This document shows positions 1 to 9,475 of a stretch of DNA of 59,858 nt, piece by piece. The notes under the pieces are model-generated. The model worked only from the letters and a program-made list of their open reading frames with translations. It was not told where the DNA came from and searched no databases. A program made the position numbers and the translations under genes. Every line of letters begins with the position of its first letter. Position 1 is the stretch's first letter. The stretch comes from a virus. Location: positions 1 through 59,858 of IMG/VR virus record IMGVR_UViG_3300005618_000002; one strand, 5' to 3'.

Positions 1-100
1 AGTCTCCTCCCGTCGGAGTAGCTGTCACATCGATATTTTGTCCAAATTCCAATTTCATGTTAATGATATCTCCTTCTACGTAGTTTTGATCTCCAACAAT
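1..100. repeat. Terminal 100-bp direct repeat, left copy
   Basis: These 100 bases are identical to the last 100 bases of the window (59759-59858). Seen directly. The simplest reading is an assembly overlap of a circular or circularly permuted phage genome with a unit length of 59,758 bp. A true 100-bp terminal repeat cannot be excluded. The repeat carries the ribosome site and first codons of the minus-strand Ig-like protein gene whose full copy lies at 59466-59816. Confidence 0.97.
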
Positions 101-247
101 ACCCACCTTAGTAAATATAAAACGTTTGCACTTGAGTTGATCTTTTATCCCAAAAACCACTTCACCCATTACGATGACAAGTTTTGTAAATCTAAGCTTC
201 CACGACAACTGCATAATGTTCTCCAAGTCGAAGGTAGTATCAAGATA

Positions 248-276
248 ATTGTATACTATAATTTCTAAGATGTAAA
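248..276 (-). promoter_or_regulatory. Class I promoter for the Ig-like protein gene
   Basis: On the minus strand TTTACA (271-276) is followed after 17 bases by TACAAT (248-253). The same -35/spacer/-10 block occurs eight more times in the genome. It reads leftwards, across the circular junction, into the gene at 59466-59816, leaving a leader of about 180 nt. The leader is open in the reading frame of that gene from an ATG at 214. Confidence 0.75.
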
Positions 277-293
277 CTATAGGATATAAATAA

Positions 294-830
294 TTAACAT
301 AGCTTTTTAAAGCTATCTCTTAACTTATAAAGACTCTCCACAACAACCACAGCCTTCATCCTTTGAACTTGATCTGCTTCATGAGAAATCAAATCATTGA
401 GGAGTCCATTCATATTGTCGATAGAATGATCCACAAGTGCTAAGACAGGCTTCTTTTTCTCAAGAAACTCTGCCTTCACCTCATCGATTTTATCCTCCAT
501 CAAGCTCTCAGAACGTCTTAATGCTCTCTTCAATGTAGCATTATCACCTAACATCGTATCAGCATCATCTCTAAATGTTTTTACTTGAGAAATCCAGTCA
601 GAAAGTTCTTCATTGAGAACAGCCACCATGTCAATGTACACTTTGACCGTCTCTGCATGATTCTTCTCAGACTCCGAATCATTCCGATTGGCCTCAGAGA
701 GATTCTTTTTGCGTCCTAGAAAGTACGCCAAAAGACCTACAACTAAAGAGGGGATTAGAGACTCAAGTAGACGCTGTATAACCTCGGGATGATTCCCTTG
801 TGCTTGTGTGAGAACATCTTGTAAAAACAT
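294..830 (-). CDS. Hypothetical membrane-anchored coiled-coil protein
   Basis: The protein has 178 residues. One hydrophobic segment (about residues 27-40, IPSLVVGLLAYFLG) is followed by a basic RKK stop-transfer signal and a long charged, probably helical remainder. It is the last gene before the Ig-like gene on the minus strand and lies 2 bases from another membrane protein. With endolysin and holin-like genes 1.3-2.6 kb upstream, a role in lysis or envelope disruption (for example spanin-like) is possible, but no family was recognised. Confidence 0.7.
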   Translation of the reverse strand: MFLQDVLTQAQGNHPEVIQRLLESLIPSLVVGLLAYFLGRKKNLSEANRNDSESEKNHAETVKVYIDMVAVLNEELSDWISQVKTFRDDADTMLGDNATLKRALRRSESLMEDKIDEVKAEFLEKKKPVLALVDHSIDNMNGLLNDLISHEADQVQRMKAVVVVESLYKLRDSFKKLC

Positions 831-832
831 GA

Positions 833-1369
833 CTATTGTTGATGCGCATCAAGTACCCTTTGAGTATTTTCCTTAGCCGTTTCTAGCTGGTTAAGTAACG
901 CGTCAACAGTCTTTCTAAGAGCAATTCTTTGCTCAGTATTTTTGCTACTTCCCAAAATCATCCGGCTCTTTCTTATTTTAAGATAAACTACAATCCAAAA
1001 AGCGAGTTGAACGTTATTAGATAACCATCCAATGCTATAACCTAGCCAACTATCCAACACTCCAGCAATAATTCTTGCTAGAAAGTAAATGAAAAGCCAT
1101 TTCGTCATATTCCAAACAATTTTAGACAGACGATAGTTGTCGATGTAGCCAGTTGATCGAAAGAGCTCGATTACCACAAACAAGGTAACAGTCGAGTGAA
1201 GCATTCTCAGTAGGAATGTCTGAACTTGCAGATCCAGTATAGTAAACGTAGTCTGAGTTCCGACTATCATAATGACAATAAAAATGCAAACCACAAACCA
1301 GAATTCAAAATGATCTTTCACAATCTGATAGATGCGAAGATGTTTAACACAATCTAATGCATTTGCCAT
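833..1369 (-). CDS. Hypothetical multi-pass membrane protein
   Basis: The protein has 178 residues with about four hydrophobic segments (near residues 22-45, 55-70, 88-108 and 118-132) and a helical charged C-terminus (AKENTQRVLDAHQQ). It sits in the lysis-side cluster between two other membrane proteins, so it may belong to a lysis or superinfection function. This is inferred from context only. No family was recognised. Confidence 0.7.
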   Translation of the reverse strand: MANALDCVKHLRIYQIVKDHFEFWFVVCIFIVIMIVGTQTTFTILDLQVQTFLLRMLHSTVTLFVVIELFRSTGYIDNYRLSKIVWNMTKWLFIYFLARIIAGVLDSWLGYSIGWLSNNVQLAFWIVVYLKIRKSRMILGSSKNTEQRIALRKTVDALLNQLETAKENTQRVLDAHQQ

Positions 1370-1393
1370 AACATACCCCCAAGTGGGGAGAAT

Positions 1394-1498
1394 TTACAAA
1401 TCCCTCGAAAAGTACAAAAACAAAAGAATCAAGCCTACCCCAATACAGAGTGCTAGAATTCTCCACCATTTACTATCAAATCTCTTCATATACGGCAT
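1394..1498 (-). CDS. Small single-pass membrane peptide, 34 aa
   Basis: A short open frame begins with ATG at 1498 behind an AGGA ribosome site, or alternatively at the in-frame ATG at 1489. It encodes a basic N-terminus (KRFDSKWWR) and one hydrophobic helix (ILALCIGVGLILLFLYF), ending SRDL. Such peptides are common in phage lysis cassettes, and both neighbours are membrane proteins. The function is unknown. Confidence 0.55.
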   Translation of the reverse strand: MPYMKRFDSKWWRILALCIGVGLILLFLYFSRDL

Positions 1499-1541
1499 AA
1501 CATCCTAAATTAAAGACTAGTCTTAGTAATAGGAGTACGTC

Positions 1542-1568
1542 GGAGCAAGGTTTTTGACGCCTTGCTCC
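1542..1568 (-). terminator. Hairpin between two lysis-region genes
   Basis: A perfect 9-bp inverted repeat, GGAGCAAGG (1542-1550) and CCTTGCTCC (1560-1568), with a 9-base loop, lies just downstream of the gene ending at 1580. No U-tract follows on the minus strand, so it may be a weak terminator or an RNA-stabilising or processing hairpin. Confidence 0.5.
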
Positions 1569-1579
1569 CTAAACTAAAG

Positions 1580-1834
1580 CTATCCTCCTGCAGTTTCTTT
1601 AGGAGGATTAAAGTCATTAGTCGTCGGTGACACTAAAGCATGCTTTGGAAGCATTTGCTGTAGCTGGCCTGTGTTTCCAGACAACACCGCCCTAAATATT
1701 TTAACTCCGAAAAGAATAGCCTGCCCGATGATGTCATCAGAGCCGGTATCATTCTCATCTTCGTTCACCTTGGAAGTGCCAACAGCCTCGAGCATTGGCA
1801 TTACCATCAATAAAAGCATTCGCCAGTTAAACAT
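1580..1834 (-). CDS. Hypothetical small protein of the lysis region
   Basis: The protein has 84 residues. Its N-terminus is hydrophobic (MFNWRMLLLMVMPMLEAV), followed by an acidic stretch (NEDENDTGSDD) and a mildly hydrophobic helix (IIGQAILFGVKIFRAVL). It starts 3 bases after the stop of the holin-like gene and is followed by a 9-bp hairpin. The position suggests co-expression with endolysin. No family was recognised. Confidence 0.6.
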   Translation of the reverse strand: MFNWRMLLLMVMPMLEAVGTSKVNEDENDTGSDDIIGQAILFGVKIFRAVLSGNTGQLQQMLPKHALVSPTTNDFNPPKETAGG

Positions 1835-1836
1835 AA

Positions 1837-2160
1837 TTACTCCTTAGGATTCTTTGTAAGTGATGGAGCTGGTTTTCCTATGATATCGCCTTGCTCCGTA
1901 TTTGCGGCCTCGATATTTTCCGCCTGGACTGAGTCAGTCTGTATACTAGTATTTGGACGAGGTGGGTTAATTCTTAAGCTCAACAAAAGAGCACCTACCA
2001 AGCCGTCAATAAGACGAGGTATAAAATCCGGCTGCCACAATATCCAAGTCACCATGAACATTGTAGTGAAGATCAATATCCACACTGGAACTGGAAGCTC
2101 TTTCAAAAAGTGCAAAAGCCATCCATCTTTAGCATCTACCGGTAATACTGTTGTCGTCAT
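1837..2160 (-). CDS. Putative holin-like membrane protein
   Basis: The start is taken at ATG 2160, where a GGGAGG ribosome site lies upstream and overlaps the endolysin stop. An earlier in-frame codon would lie inside the endolysin gene. The 107-residue protein has two hydrophobic segments (about residues 20-40, PVPVWILIFTTMFMVTWIL, and 48-60, IDGLVGALLLSL) and a polar Pro/Thr-rich tail. Adjacency to endolysin and size fit a holin, but this is inference because holins share little sequence. Confidence 0.6.
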   Translation of the reverse strand: MTTTVLPVDAKDGWLLHFLKELPVPVWILIFTTMFMVTWILWQPDFIPRLIDGLVGALLLSLRINPPRPNTSIQTDSVQAENIEAANTEQGDIIGKPAPSLTKNPKE

Positions 2161-2168
2161 AAAAATTA

Positions 2169-2888
2169 CTATCCTCCCACGTACTTGTTCCAAACTGCTT
2201 TAACTTTATCACTCTGAGTGCCGCCTGTCATTCTATAAACAGCCAACAATTTGGGTGTCGCCGGCATGTTAGCAAGTTGAACGTGAGGATAATCGACGAA
2301 TCTCCAGTTCCCTCCCCAAGTCAATCCTACTTGATTTGCCCACCGCCCAATATTCTTGTAATAATGATCATCCCAACTGATCTTCCCGTTTACAACAAAT
2401 GCAAGGTCAACTGCCACACCATAGTTATGATATGACTGGCCGGCATCCGCATTCGTTACCTTAGGTCTTTGTAAGAACAAGTGATGCTGTTCCTCAAAAG
2501 TTCTAAGACCTTGAGTAACTACTAAGGTATATCCTTCACTCTTGGCCAAATCAATGATTTGCTGTACCTTCTTAGCTAGGAAGGAGTTGACTCTTCCTAA
2601 AGGTCCAGTCGGATTGCCGATAATGACGGGATGTGTTTCTTCAGGAACATGAGACGATGAGCTGAAGTTCGGCTTAGTAGGCTCATATAACCTATCAATA
2701 AGCTCGAGAGTAGTATCTCCAGCCTTACCATCAATAACCAGATTGTGACTTTTTTGGATGTATTTGATGACATTCTCTAGCTTCTCATCAAATACTCCAT
2801 CTACAGGAACACCCTCAAATCCCATAGCCTCGATAACTCTCTCGAGATTTAGCACATCAGGCCCCTGCATTCCACGCTTTAATAGCAT
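2169..2888 (-). CDS. Endolysin: peptidoglycan-binding domain plus M15 (VanY-like) peptidase
   Basis: The 239-residue lysis enzyme is predicted to cut peptide bonds of peptidoglycan. Residues 1-65 form a PG_binding_1 domain (LLKRGMQGPDVLNLE, then VPVDGVFDEK). Residues 95-210 form an M15/VanY-like zinc peptidase: QGLRTFEEQ (R129), SYHNYGVAVDLAF (H154 and D161) and PHVQL (H202) supply the expected zinc and active-site residues. No signal peptide is seen, so it probably depends on a holin. An AAAGGAG ribosome site precedes ATG 2888. Confidence 0.93.
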   Translation of the reverse strand: MLLKRGMQGPDVLNLERVIEAMGFEGVPVDGVFDEKLENVIKYIQKSHNLVIDGKAGDTTLELIDRLYEPTKPNFSSSSHVPEETHPVIIGNPTGPLGRVNSFLAKKVQQIIDLAKSEGYTLVVTQGLRTFEEQHHLFLQRPKVTNADAGQSYHNYGVAVDLAFVVNGKISWDDHYYKNIGRWANQVGLTWGGNWRFVDYPHVQLANMPATPKLLAVYRMTGGTQSDKVKAVWNKYVGG

Positions 2889-2902
2889 AAGATCTCCTTT
2901 AG

Positions 2903-3994
2903 TTAATATAGTCCAGTCATACCATATACTCTTTCTTGAACAAACCCGTCAGAGTTTCTACACCAAATATAATATGTGGTTCCACTCTGCTTAACTACCG
3001 CTATTAGTTGTCCAGGTCTATATAATGCAGATGGCGAGGGTAAAATAGCACTATTAGACCCAAAGTGAGCAGTAATTGAAGAATTCACAATTGGCCAGGC
3101 CGACGCATCTCCATGAAATCCGCTAACACTATCTACTTCAACTGAATGAGGTCTATAGTCCTCAGTGATTGCAACCTTATCAGTATCTGAAAGCTCGAGC
3201 AATGATGTTTCAGCTAATGGGTCTGTTAGTAGTCCAATACTTGTGGTATTGTAATTCTTATCTAACCATAGGCCTCTTTGATATGCTCTATAATTACCTG
3301 CCATTATATCCAAAGTACTAAGACCAGTAGCATTAAATGTTACATCCATGAGTCTTGGAGTCAAAAACACCTTAGCAGCCTTGTTGATATGCTGTTCTCC
3401 AACGTCAAGTCCAGAAAAATCTGGAACAGATGTCCACTTAAATCGAAAAGTAGAATTAGATTGACCAATAAACCAAAGATTAAATGCACAATAGCTTAGA
3501 AAAAACACAGAAGACAATTCCCCTGGAACTTTAAGACCATTTTGCTCCCAAGTTGTCTCATGAATTAAATGTCTTGTAGTAGTAACATAGCGAGAGTCGT
3601 TCCTTCCTACTGGATAAATTTCACTTGGAGAAACATAGAGATCTAATCCATATCGCTCAGCTGGTTCATATTCTAAAGATCTAAAGGTTGTTTCCCAGTC
3701 GTCTATAGGAACTGATAGCCAAACATCATTAAGTGACAAAACAGCAGCTGTGGGGATTTCCTCATATTGCATATAGCCTGGAACAGGAATAGGAACGGAC
3801 TCAAAGTCAATATCCATCCACCCACCGGCTCCATCAGTTATTTGTCCTAAATCCCAAAAATTAATAAAGCCTCCAAACAATCTTCTCTTCAAAGGATCGT
3901 CATCAACATTACGTCTATAGCCTGAATTCTTATGAGTCTTCGAGTCTTTATTCGGCTCTTCAGGAATTGAAATATTAATGTCTAATGTTGGCAT
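2903..3994 (-). CDS. Hypothetical virion-associated protein (tail-tip region)
   Basis: The protein has 363 residues, is rich in beta-prone and aromatic segments, and has no membrane helix. Its start overlaps the stop of the preceding gene by one base, so it belongs to the tail-tip/fibre operon. The position between tail proteins and endolysin suggests a distal tail or receptor-binding component. No domain family was recognised. Confidence 0.7.
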   Translation of the reverse strand: MPTLDINISIPEEPNKDSKTHKNSGYRRNVDDDPLKRRLFGGFINFWDLGQITDGAGGWMDIDFESVPIPVPGYMQYEEIPTAAVLSLNDVWLSVPIDDWETTFRSLEYEPAERYGLDLYVSPSEIYPVGRNDSRYVTTTRHLIHETTWEQNGLKVPGELSSVFFLSYCAFNLWFIGQSNSTFRFKWTSVPDFSGLDVGEQHINKAAKVFLTPRLMDVTFNATGLSTLDIMAGNYRAYQRGLWLDKNYNTTSIGLLTDPLAETSLLELSDTDKVAITEDYRPHSVEVDSVSGFHGDASAWPIVNSSITAHFGSNSAILPSPSALYRPGQLIAVVKQSGTTYYIWCRNSDGFVQERVYGMTGLY

Positions 3995-4299
3995 TATCCA
4001 ATATACAAACGACTATGTTGTTCTCTCGGGATCGATGTCTCATCAGTCTCAACTTTAAGATAAATGATCTTTCGAATTCCGTCAAATGGAGTTAAATCTA
4101 AGCCATCTGCTTCTAAGTCCGTCCATGAATCCATAGGATCAAATTTCCCAAAGTAAAAGACATTGTCACTATTCACAGATCTTAATGACACTCCTGGTCG
4201 ACAGTCTACCTGCACTGCAAATAACACGTTTCCAGAAAACACGATAGAAAACGAGAAATTTGATAATGGATTTCCATCTAAGTCTAATATTCCAGTCAT
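3994..4299 (-). CDS. Hypothetical small tail-region protein
   Basis: The protein has 101 residues and is predicted beta-rich (NFSFSIVFSGNVLFAVQVD). It overlaps the 720-residue tail protein by ATGA and the next gene by one base, indicating translational coupling. Probably a minor structural or assembly protein. No family was recognised. Confidence 0.7.
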   Translation of the reverse strand: MTGILDLDGNPLSNFSFSIVFSGNVLFAVQVDCRPGVSLRSVNSDNVFYFGKFDPMDSWTDLEADGLDLTPFDGIRKIIYLKVETDETSIPREQHSRLYIG

Positions 4300-6458
4300 C
4301 CGATTTTAAGCCCCTCAATATCAGTAGTAAGGCTCTCATGACGACCTGTTATAGAAAAGCCTTCCACCAAACAATTGGCTAGATTATTTGAGTCCTGGTC
4401 ACTGACCGAAATAGGCAACCCACGTCGCAAATAAAAGTAAGTCCCAATCAAGCTTATAGTGGCATCACATACACCTCGATGAGATCTTATCAATAATCTT
4501 CTCACTAAATTTAAAGCATCATTAAGAGGAATTTCACCTACGTTAAGCCTCTTAATAATAGGATTTTCTAAACCTAAACTTGTGTTGTCATAGGGCACAA
4601 GCAATTTCATTTGACGGCCAACTAAAGCATTGACACTAAAATCTCCAGATTTAGGCTCTGTCAATTCCTTAGTTACTGTATTTAAGATAAAGTCGTGCAC
4701 AATTGTTTCAACTTGACAAACACCTGGACCTTTCACCTCAAGAGTTTCCCGGATTGTCTTTATCAATCCAAACTCAAGCTCCATAGTAGAAAGAAGATTT
4801 CCAGATTGGTAAGCGACCATGTAATCTTGTTTGAATGGTTCACCTAAAACTAGATTCTCATTATCTACAATCATCAATCCACTAACATTAGTCCATACAC
4901 GTTGTTGAACTTGTCTTGAAGGCTGGAAAGGATCAGTTCTATATCTAATCTCTGTTACTTCATATCTAATATCTTCAAAGGTAGGTACTCCATCTGAAGG
5001 TCTAGGTATCAAGGCAGATTGAGTTCGCTCACTACCTGTTTGACGTCCAAAGAAATCATAAGTAAAAGTCTCAAGTGTTTCACCTATCGTAGTTCCAAGA
5101 TAGTTGGAGGTCTGTCGCCTATCACTAACAATTTCAGACTTGATTACCACAGCCGGATTTGAAATTCGTCTATATTCTCTAATTGATCTTACAATCAAAG
5201 TTCTAGTAAAGTTGCCTGCCGACGTAGAACCTGATTCCTCAAATTTTGTTTCAGATCTTGTGGTATAGAAATCAAAGGTGCCTGAGTCTTCAGTATAACC
5301 AAGGTAATAGGCATCAATCTTTTCAAACTTCTTAGACAATTGAATGTTTGATGCATCAGACACAGTAAATTCAATAGATGGAGGAAACCCCGGCGGGAGA
5401 AGACAAGTAGTATCCAATATCCATATCTTATTTTGATACTCAAAGATTAGAGGCTCAAAAGTACCAATAAGACTAGAGACTTGACTCAAATAAGACTCAG
5501 TCATCGAGAAATCTACTCTCTTCACCGGGAAGTTTGGCAAATTGTGGATAACCTCAGTGAATCCCAGTCTAGTAAGAAACACATAATTAAAGATATCCTC
5601 TAAGAACATGTTGCTAATTGGGACTAGCTCTGTGTAATATGGATTACCTGACACATCGTAAAGTGTCTCAAACTCAGTTACAGCAAGAGGAACCTTTAGA
5701 GGATCATAAACAACCGTATCACGATTAGGTCCTCTACCCAATATTTCAGTCAACGTCGAGGTATTGGTAAACTGGAATTGAGTAATTGGCGCCGATTCTT
5801 GTCGTGTTAAGCTATAGTGAGATGAGTCAATTAATCCTTCGTCTATTAAGACTTTCCAGGTGGTGCTCATCCCAATGACTTCACCAATTCTGAATCTAAA
5901 AGATGTGGCTGCTTCAATCATCTCTATTTGAGATATATCTGCAAGCTCAAACGAGAGGGAATTGCCAATCTGATTTCTGGCTTCAGAGTATGTAAAGGAC
6001 TTGATGTGTATTGTAGTTAAGCCGTTGATGATCAACTCATAGACAAATTTTCTTGTCTTCAAAGTCGATGGAGGAGGTACTATATCTACAATGATGTCGA
6101 ACGGGAATACTTCAGGCTCTGCATTCGAGGGCCTCATTTCAAGAGTCACACCGAAGTCGCAACGCATGAGAGGGTACTGCCGTAATGTCGGGAGAAACTC
6201 AACTGAAGTATCTACAATACAATCAATTTCTGGAAAGAGGTTTGGTTCTCCGTCAAGATGCGCAAACGCATTGAGCGTAGTAGAACCTGAGAAATCCACT
6301 TCCCCGATGGGCCCCGCCATCAACGGGGTGAATTCGGTTTTGCATCGAAACTTAACCGCAGCCAACAATTGGAAAGTAACGACAGGCTGGAAGTCCGTGG
6401 AACCCACGAAGGCAACCATGATCGAGGAGGTCTCTGTTACTTGTTCTATTACCGGCAT
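4296..6458 (-). CDS. Large putative tail-tip / minor tail protein
   Basis: The 720-residue protein is predicted mostly beta and has no membrane helix. It lies directly downstream of the fibre genes and upstream of the lysis genes, where siphoviruses usually keep the distal tail or baseplate-hub proteins. A central segment (TFDFYTTRSETKFEESG, then FTRTLIVRSIREYRRIS) resembles structural rather than enzymatic sequence. The assignment is positional. Confidence 0.65.
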   Translation of the reverse strand: MPVIEQVTETSSIMVAFVGSTDFQPVVTFQLLAAVKFRCKTEFTPLMAGPIGEVDFSGSTTLNAFAHLDGEPNLFPEIDCIVDTSVEFLPTLRQYPLMRCDFGVTLEMRPSNAEPEVFPFDIIVDIVPPPSTLKTRKFVYELIINGLTTIHIKSFTYSEARNQIGNSLSFELADISQIEMIEAATSFRFRIGEVIGMSTTWKVLIDEGLIDSSHYSLTRQESAPITQFQFTNTSTLTEILGRGPNRDTVVYDPLKVPLAVTEFETLYDVSGNPYYTELVPISNMFLEDIFNYVFLTRLGFTEVIHNLPNFPVKRVDFSMTESYLSQVSSLIGTFEPLIFEYQNKIWILDTTCLLPPGFPPSIEFTVSDASNIQLSKKFEKIDAYYLGYTEDSGTFDFYTTRSETKFEESGSTSAGNFTRTLIVRSIREYRRISNPAVVIKSEIVSDRRQTSNYLGTTIGETLETFTYDFFGRQTGSERTQSALIPRPSDGVPTFEDIRYEVTEIRYRTDPFQPSRQVQQRVWTNVSGLMIVDNENLVLGEPFKQDYMVAYQSGNLLSTMELEFGLIKTIRETLEVKGPGVCQVETIVHDFILNTVTKELTEPKSGDFSVNALVGRQMKLLVPYDNTSLGLENPIIKRLNVGEIPLNDALNLVRRLLIRSHRGVCDATISLIGTYFYLRRGLPISVSDQDSNNLANCLVEGFSITGRHESLTTDIEGLKIG

Positions 6459-6497
6459 TCTATAATATTATACCCACTCGTGTGAGACTGACTATCT

Positions 6498-7790
6498 TTA
6501 GTACTTATACACCCTCAACCCTCTAAATGTACTGGTACGCCCTGCTGTTATGTCTGCGGAACTATGCGAGAACTGCAAGTTAAGTTTTAGACTAGTCATA
6601 GAAAACCCAGTCAAACTTGTAATAGGATTCGGTCCCCCTGGGACAAGCCACGTTATTCCATCTGTTGAAACTTGGAAATCAATACGACCACTCGCAGAAT
6701 TATGTGTATATCGTGCCCACTGTGCCCCACGAGTCGCACAAAGTTCCAGAACATTCGATGAGTATGTCCCAGTATGTCCATCTACTGCGTACCACGCTGG
6801 CCCACCGCCACTATACACCATTTGTAATCCTATGTATTTAACATTAGCAGAATCTTGCAGGTTAATAAAAGTTGACCCTGAAGGATTAAATGACGAATTA
6901 TAAATCTCTATTGTCTTATCGGTAAAATCATAGAGTCCTGTTTCATAGGCTTCAATAGTGTTACCATTAGTAGTGCTAGTCATCGTCATCTCTGTCCCAT
7001 TCTCTGTAATAGTGATATTAGGATCATTCAGACGACGAGTAAATAATCCATAAGTATTAACAACACTGTCATTAAATGGATCTTGAAATAGGGTTGCATC
7101 AATACCAAATCTAGTAGTGATGTAATCCATCATCGCGGCATCATCAGTTGATCCTAGTTTGGCACTAAAAATATAAACAGCGGCAATATCTCCTTCCATT
7201 ATAGTTGACCCATTGGTCAAGATTTGAGGAGTCGCTGGTGGCGCTACAGTATTTGAAGAATTGTGATAAACCAAATTACGGGTTTGATATAGAGACTGGT
7301 CATTAGTTTTTGACCACGCTTTATATGTATGCCACGTATCTAAGTAAGGGGGTTGCCAATGAACAGGACCCATGCGGCTTGAGCTACGAAAAAAGCTATC
7401 ATAAATATCTGACCCCGTGTAGGGATAATGAGACAGACTAACATTACTTCCACCAAACAATCCTCCGGTTGTTAAGGTTGCAACTTTGTTGACTATGTAT
7501 ATTGAACACTCGGTTAGGGACAACATAGATGGCGGAAAAAAGTATCTAGCAGAACCAGCCGCATTACGCAAAACAGGTTGCCCATTAAGCACTCCTGTTT
7601 GATATGTGAGACCTGATCCACTTCCTTGTAGGGCGAGATTTCTCCCATTTCCACTTTTGTCTGTCCAGTTTCCACTGATAGCTGTCCCATTAGACAAAGC
7701 ATAAGAATCCGCCTCGTGGTACGACCAAAGGACTCCAGTGCTTGCTGGAGTCCATCCACTTGAGTATTGTGGTCTTCTTATTAAGCTCAT
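6498..7790 (-). CDS. Tail fibre / receptor-binding protein with LamG-like fold
   Basis: The protein has 430 residues. The first half looks like a laminin-G/concanavalin-like domain: WTDKSGNGRNLALQGSG, then GTAISGN-type and IAAVYIFSA strands ending in DYITTRFGI, a layout common in phage and host surface binding proteins. The second half (from about residue 240) is a second beta-rich domain that may bind carbohydrate. It is coupled by a one-base overlap to the fibre gene upstream. Role in host recognition is inferred. Confidence 0.75.
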   Translation of the reverse strand: MSLIRRPQYSSGWTPASTGVLWSYHEADSYALSNGTAISGNWTDKSGNGRNLALQGSGSGLTYQTGVLNGQPVLRNAAGSARYFFPPSMLSLTECSIYIVNKVATLTTGGLFGGSNVSLSHYPYTGSDIYDSFFRSSSRMGPVHWQPPYLDTWHTYKAWSKTNDQSLYQTRNLVYHNSSNTVAPPATPQILTNGSTIMEGDIAAVYIFSAKLGSTDDAAMMDYITTRFGIDATLFQDPFNDSVVNTYGLFTRRLNDPNITITENGTEMTMTSTTNGNTIEAYETGLYDFTDKTIEIYNSSFNPSGSTFINLQDSANVKYIGLQMVYSGGGPAWYAVDGHTGTYSSNVLELCATRGAQWARYTHNSASGRIDFQVSTDGITWLVPGGPNPITSLTGFSMTSLKLNLQFSHSSADITAGRTSTFRGLRVYKY

Positions 7791-9472
7791 TACACTGTAC
7801 GTCTCATAGTAATCTCAGCACCAATAAATAAAGCAGCAGCACCTATTGTATCAGATCCATCAGTCCCATCACGGCCAACTTTGATGTGCATTAAGGCGCC
7901 TGCCGCGGATCCTGTATTAGTTAATCCTGTTATGGATGAGCTTGTTATTCTTGAACCGGTTCCAGGCGCAGCTGTTGTAACCGTTTGTGCCGTGTTGAAA
8001 CTAGGATCGTCTGTTGCACTTGCTCCAGTATCGGTAAATGCCGTAGATACTTGCCACTTACAATTGCCACTAGTGGCAGTAGTATACCAAAGGATTTTGA
8101 TATCGAGTGCTCCAGACCAATCACCAGGAAGTAACAAAGTCATCTGTGCGGTTTGCAATCCAGAATCAGCAAACGATAAAACACCTTTATGTATATTTGT
8201 ACCAGTAACGTCAGTTGCTGTAGGCGCGCCAGAGGATGGTAAATCCCAAACAGGAGCCGGAGTTGTTCCATTAGTACCTGCAGCTGGAATCCATATCTTT
8301 TCAACCTCGCCAATGGCATTACCAGTGCCTTCAGGATCAATAGTCTTGTTGGTAAGTGTTGCAGAGGCGGCATTCTTAGTCGCATCTGAGGTATTATCAA
8401 CATTTCCTAATCCAACATCTCCTGCAACCAATAAAAGAAGCGCCTTAAAAGCAGCATAAGTTTTTGATTTAATGAGCTTGCCTGTAGTTCCATCAAATAT
8501 AGCAGGCAGATCATCAGTCACACTGGCTGGTCCAACCACAGCCCCATTAATATTAACCTGAGTGATAAACCAATTGGCACCAACACCGGCTTGAGTCCCA
8601 GATGAGGTTCCATCAACAGCACATATTAGTGCATCTCCTACTTCAACAACGGGACCTGATCCTCCACCAATTCTACCAGCAACTGAGACTTTGTATTCAT
8701 GACCTGCATCAGCTGCAGGATAATTAGGATTAGCTGAACAATCGATGACCCCTTTGAAGATCATCGCATCGCCAATCCCTAAGTCACTCAATACCTGAGC
8801 AGAGGTTCTATTTACCCAATTACCCCCTACTCTTTCAAGAAAATCTCCATTAGCAACACTGGTTATAATGACATCTGAAAGTGCATCAAGATCATACGCT
8901 AAATCCGTCTTTAGTTGAGCTAATGACCTATTGACAAAACTTCCAGCTTTTCTTTGAAGAATATCATCATTTGTGGGAGTAGTGATGACAACATCTGAAA
9001 GTCCATCAAGATCTGTAGCGCCTGTTACTGGAGTCTCCCAATCATAATCTCCATCTGCATTAGATTCTTTTGTAAGAACTTGACCTGTAGTACCGCCACC
9101 TGGTACCTCAACGCCACCCACAAGACCAACAAATATCCAAGTAAGAAAGCTTCCTAAACCACCAGGTACATCACCCAAATAATCAAGATCAACTATATCT
9201 CCTTTAACTACAGGTATAGATAACCCTGTTTTTGATCCAGATCTTGCTCCCGCTAAAATCTTTAAGTAATTAGGGTAGGTGAATTGGCTTACCCCGTTTA
9301 CTCTGACATTAAAGCTAGCATCATGTGTTCCTGATGGTAACGCAACACCTAGATACACGTCGAACTCAGTAATAGTTCGATCTTGATCGATGACGACCTT
9401 GATTACTTCGAGTCTCGTTGAGACAGTAGCACTAAAAGCCTCAAGGATTCTCTGTTCTACAAGTTGCGGCAT
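7790..9472 (-). CDS. Tail fibre protein with internal repeats
   Basis: The protein has 560 residues. It carries the spacer motif GGTTGQVLTKESNADGDYDW, typical of phage fibres, then two tandem copies of a roughly 40-residue unit (DLDGLSDVVITTPTNDDILQ and DLDALSDVIITSVANGDFLE), a collar-like segment and ASATLTNKTID, another common fibre motif. The C-terminal 150 residues are probably the shaft end or attachment domain. It overlaps the next fibre gene by one base. Confidence 0.85.
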   Translation of the reverse strand: MPQLVEQRILEAFSATVSTRLEVIKVVIDQDRTITEFDVYLGVALPSGTHDASFNVRVNGVSQFTYPNYLKILAGARSGSKTGLSIPVVKGDIVDLDYLGDVPGGLGSFLTWIFVGLVGGVEVPGGGTTGQVLTKESNADGDYDWETPVTGATDLDGLSDVVITTPTNDDILQRKAGSFVNRSLAQLKTDLAYDLDALSDVIITSVANGDFLERVGGNWVNRTSAQVLSDLGIGDAMIFKGVIDCSANPNYPAADAGHEYKVSVAGRIGGGSGPVVEVGDALICAVDGTSSGTQAGVGANWFITQVNINGAVVGPASVTDDLPAIFDGTTGKLIKSKTYAAFKALLLLVAGDVGLGNVDNTSDATKNAASATLTNKTIDPEGTGNAIGEVEKIWIPAAGTNGTTPAPVWDLPSSGAPTATDVTGTNIHKGVLSFADSGLQTAQMTLLLPGDWSGALDIKILWYTTATSGNCKWQVSTAFTDTGASATDDPSFNTAQTVTTAAPGTGSRITSSSITGLTNTGSAAGALMHIKVGRDGTDGSDTIGAAALFIGAEITMRRTV

Positions 9473-9475
9473 TGC

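Noticed and set aside
7881-8459. 192-codon plus-strand frame
   Set aside because: Antisense to the tail fibre gene; no ribosome site and low-complexity sequence.
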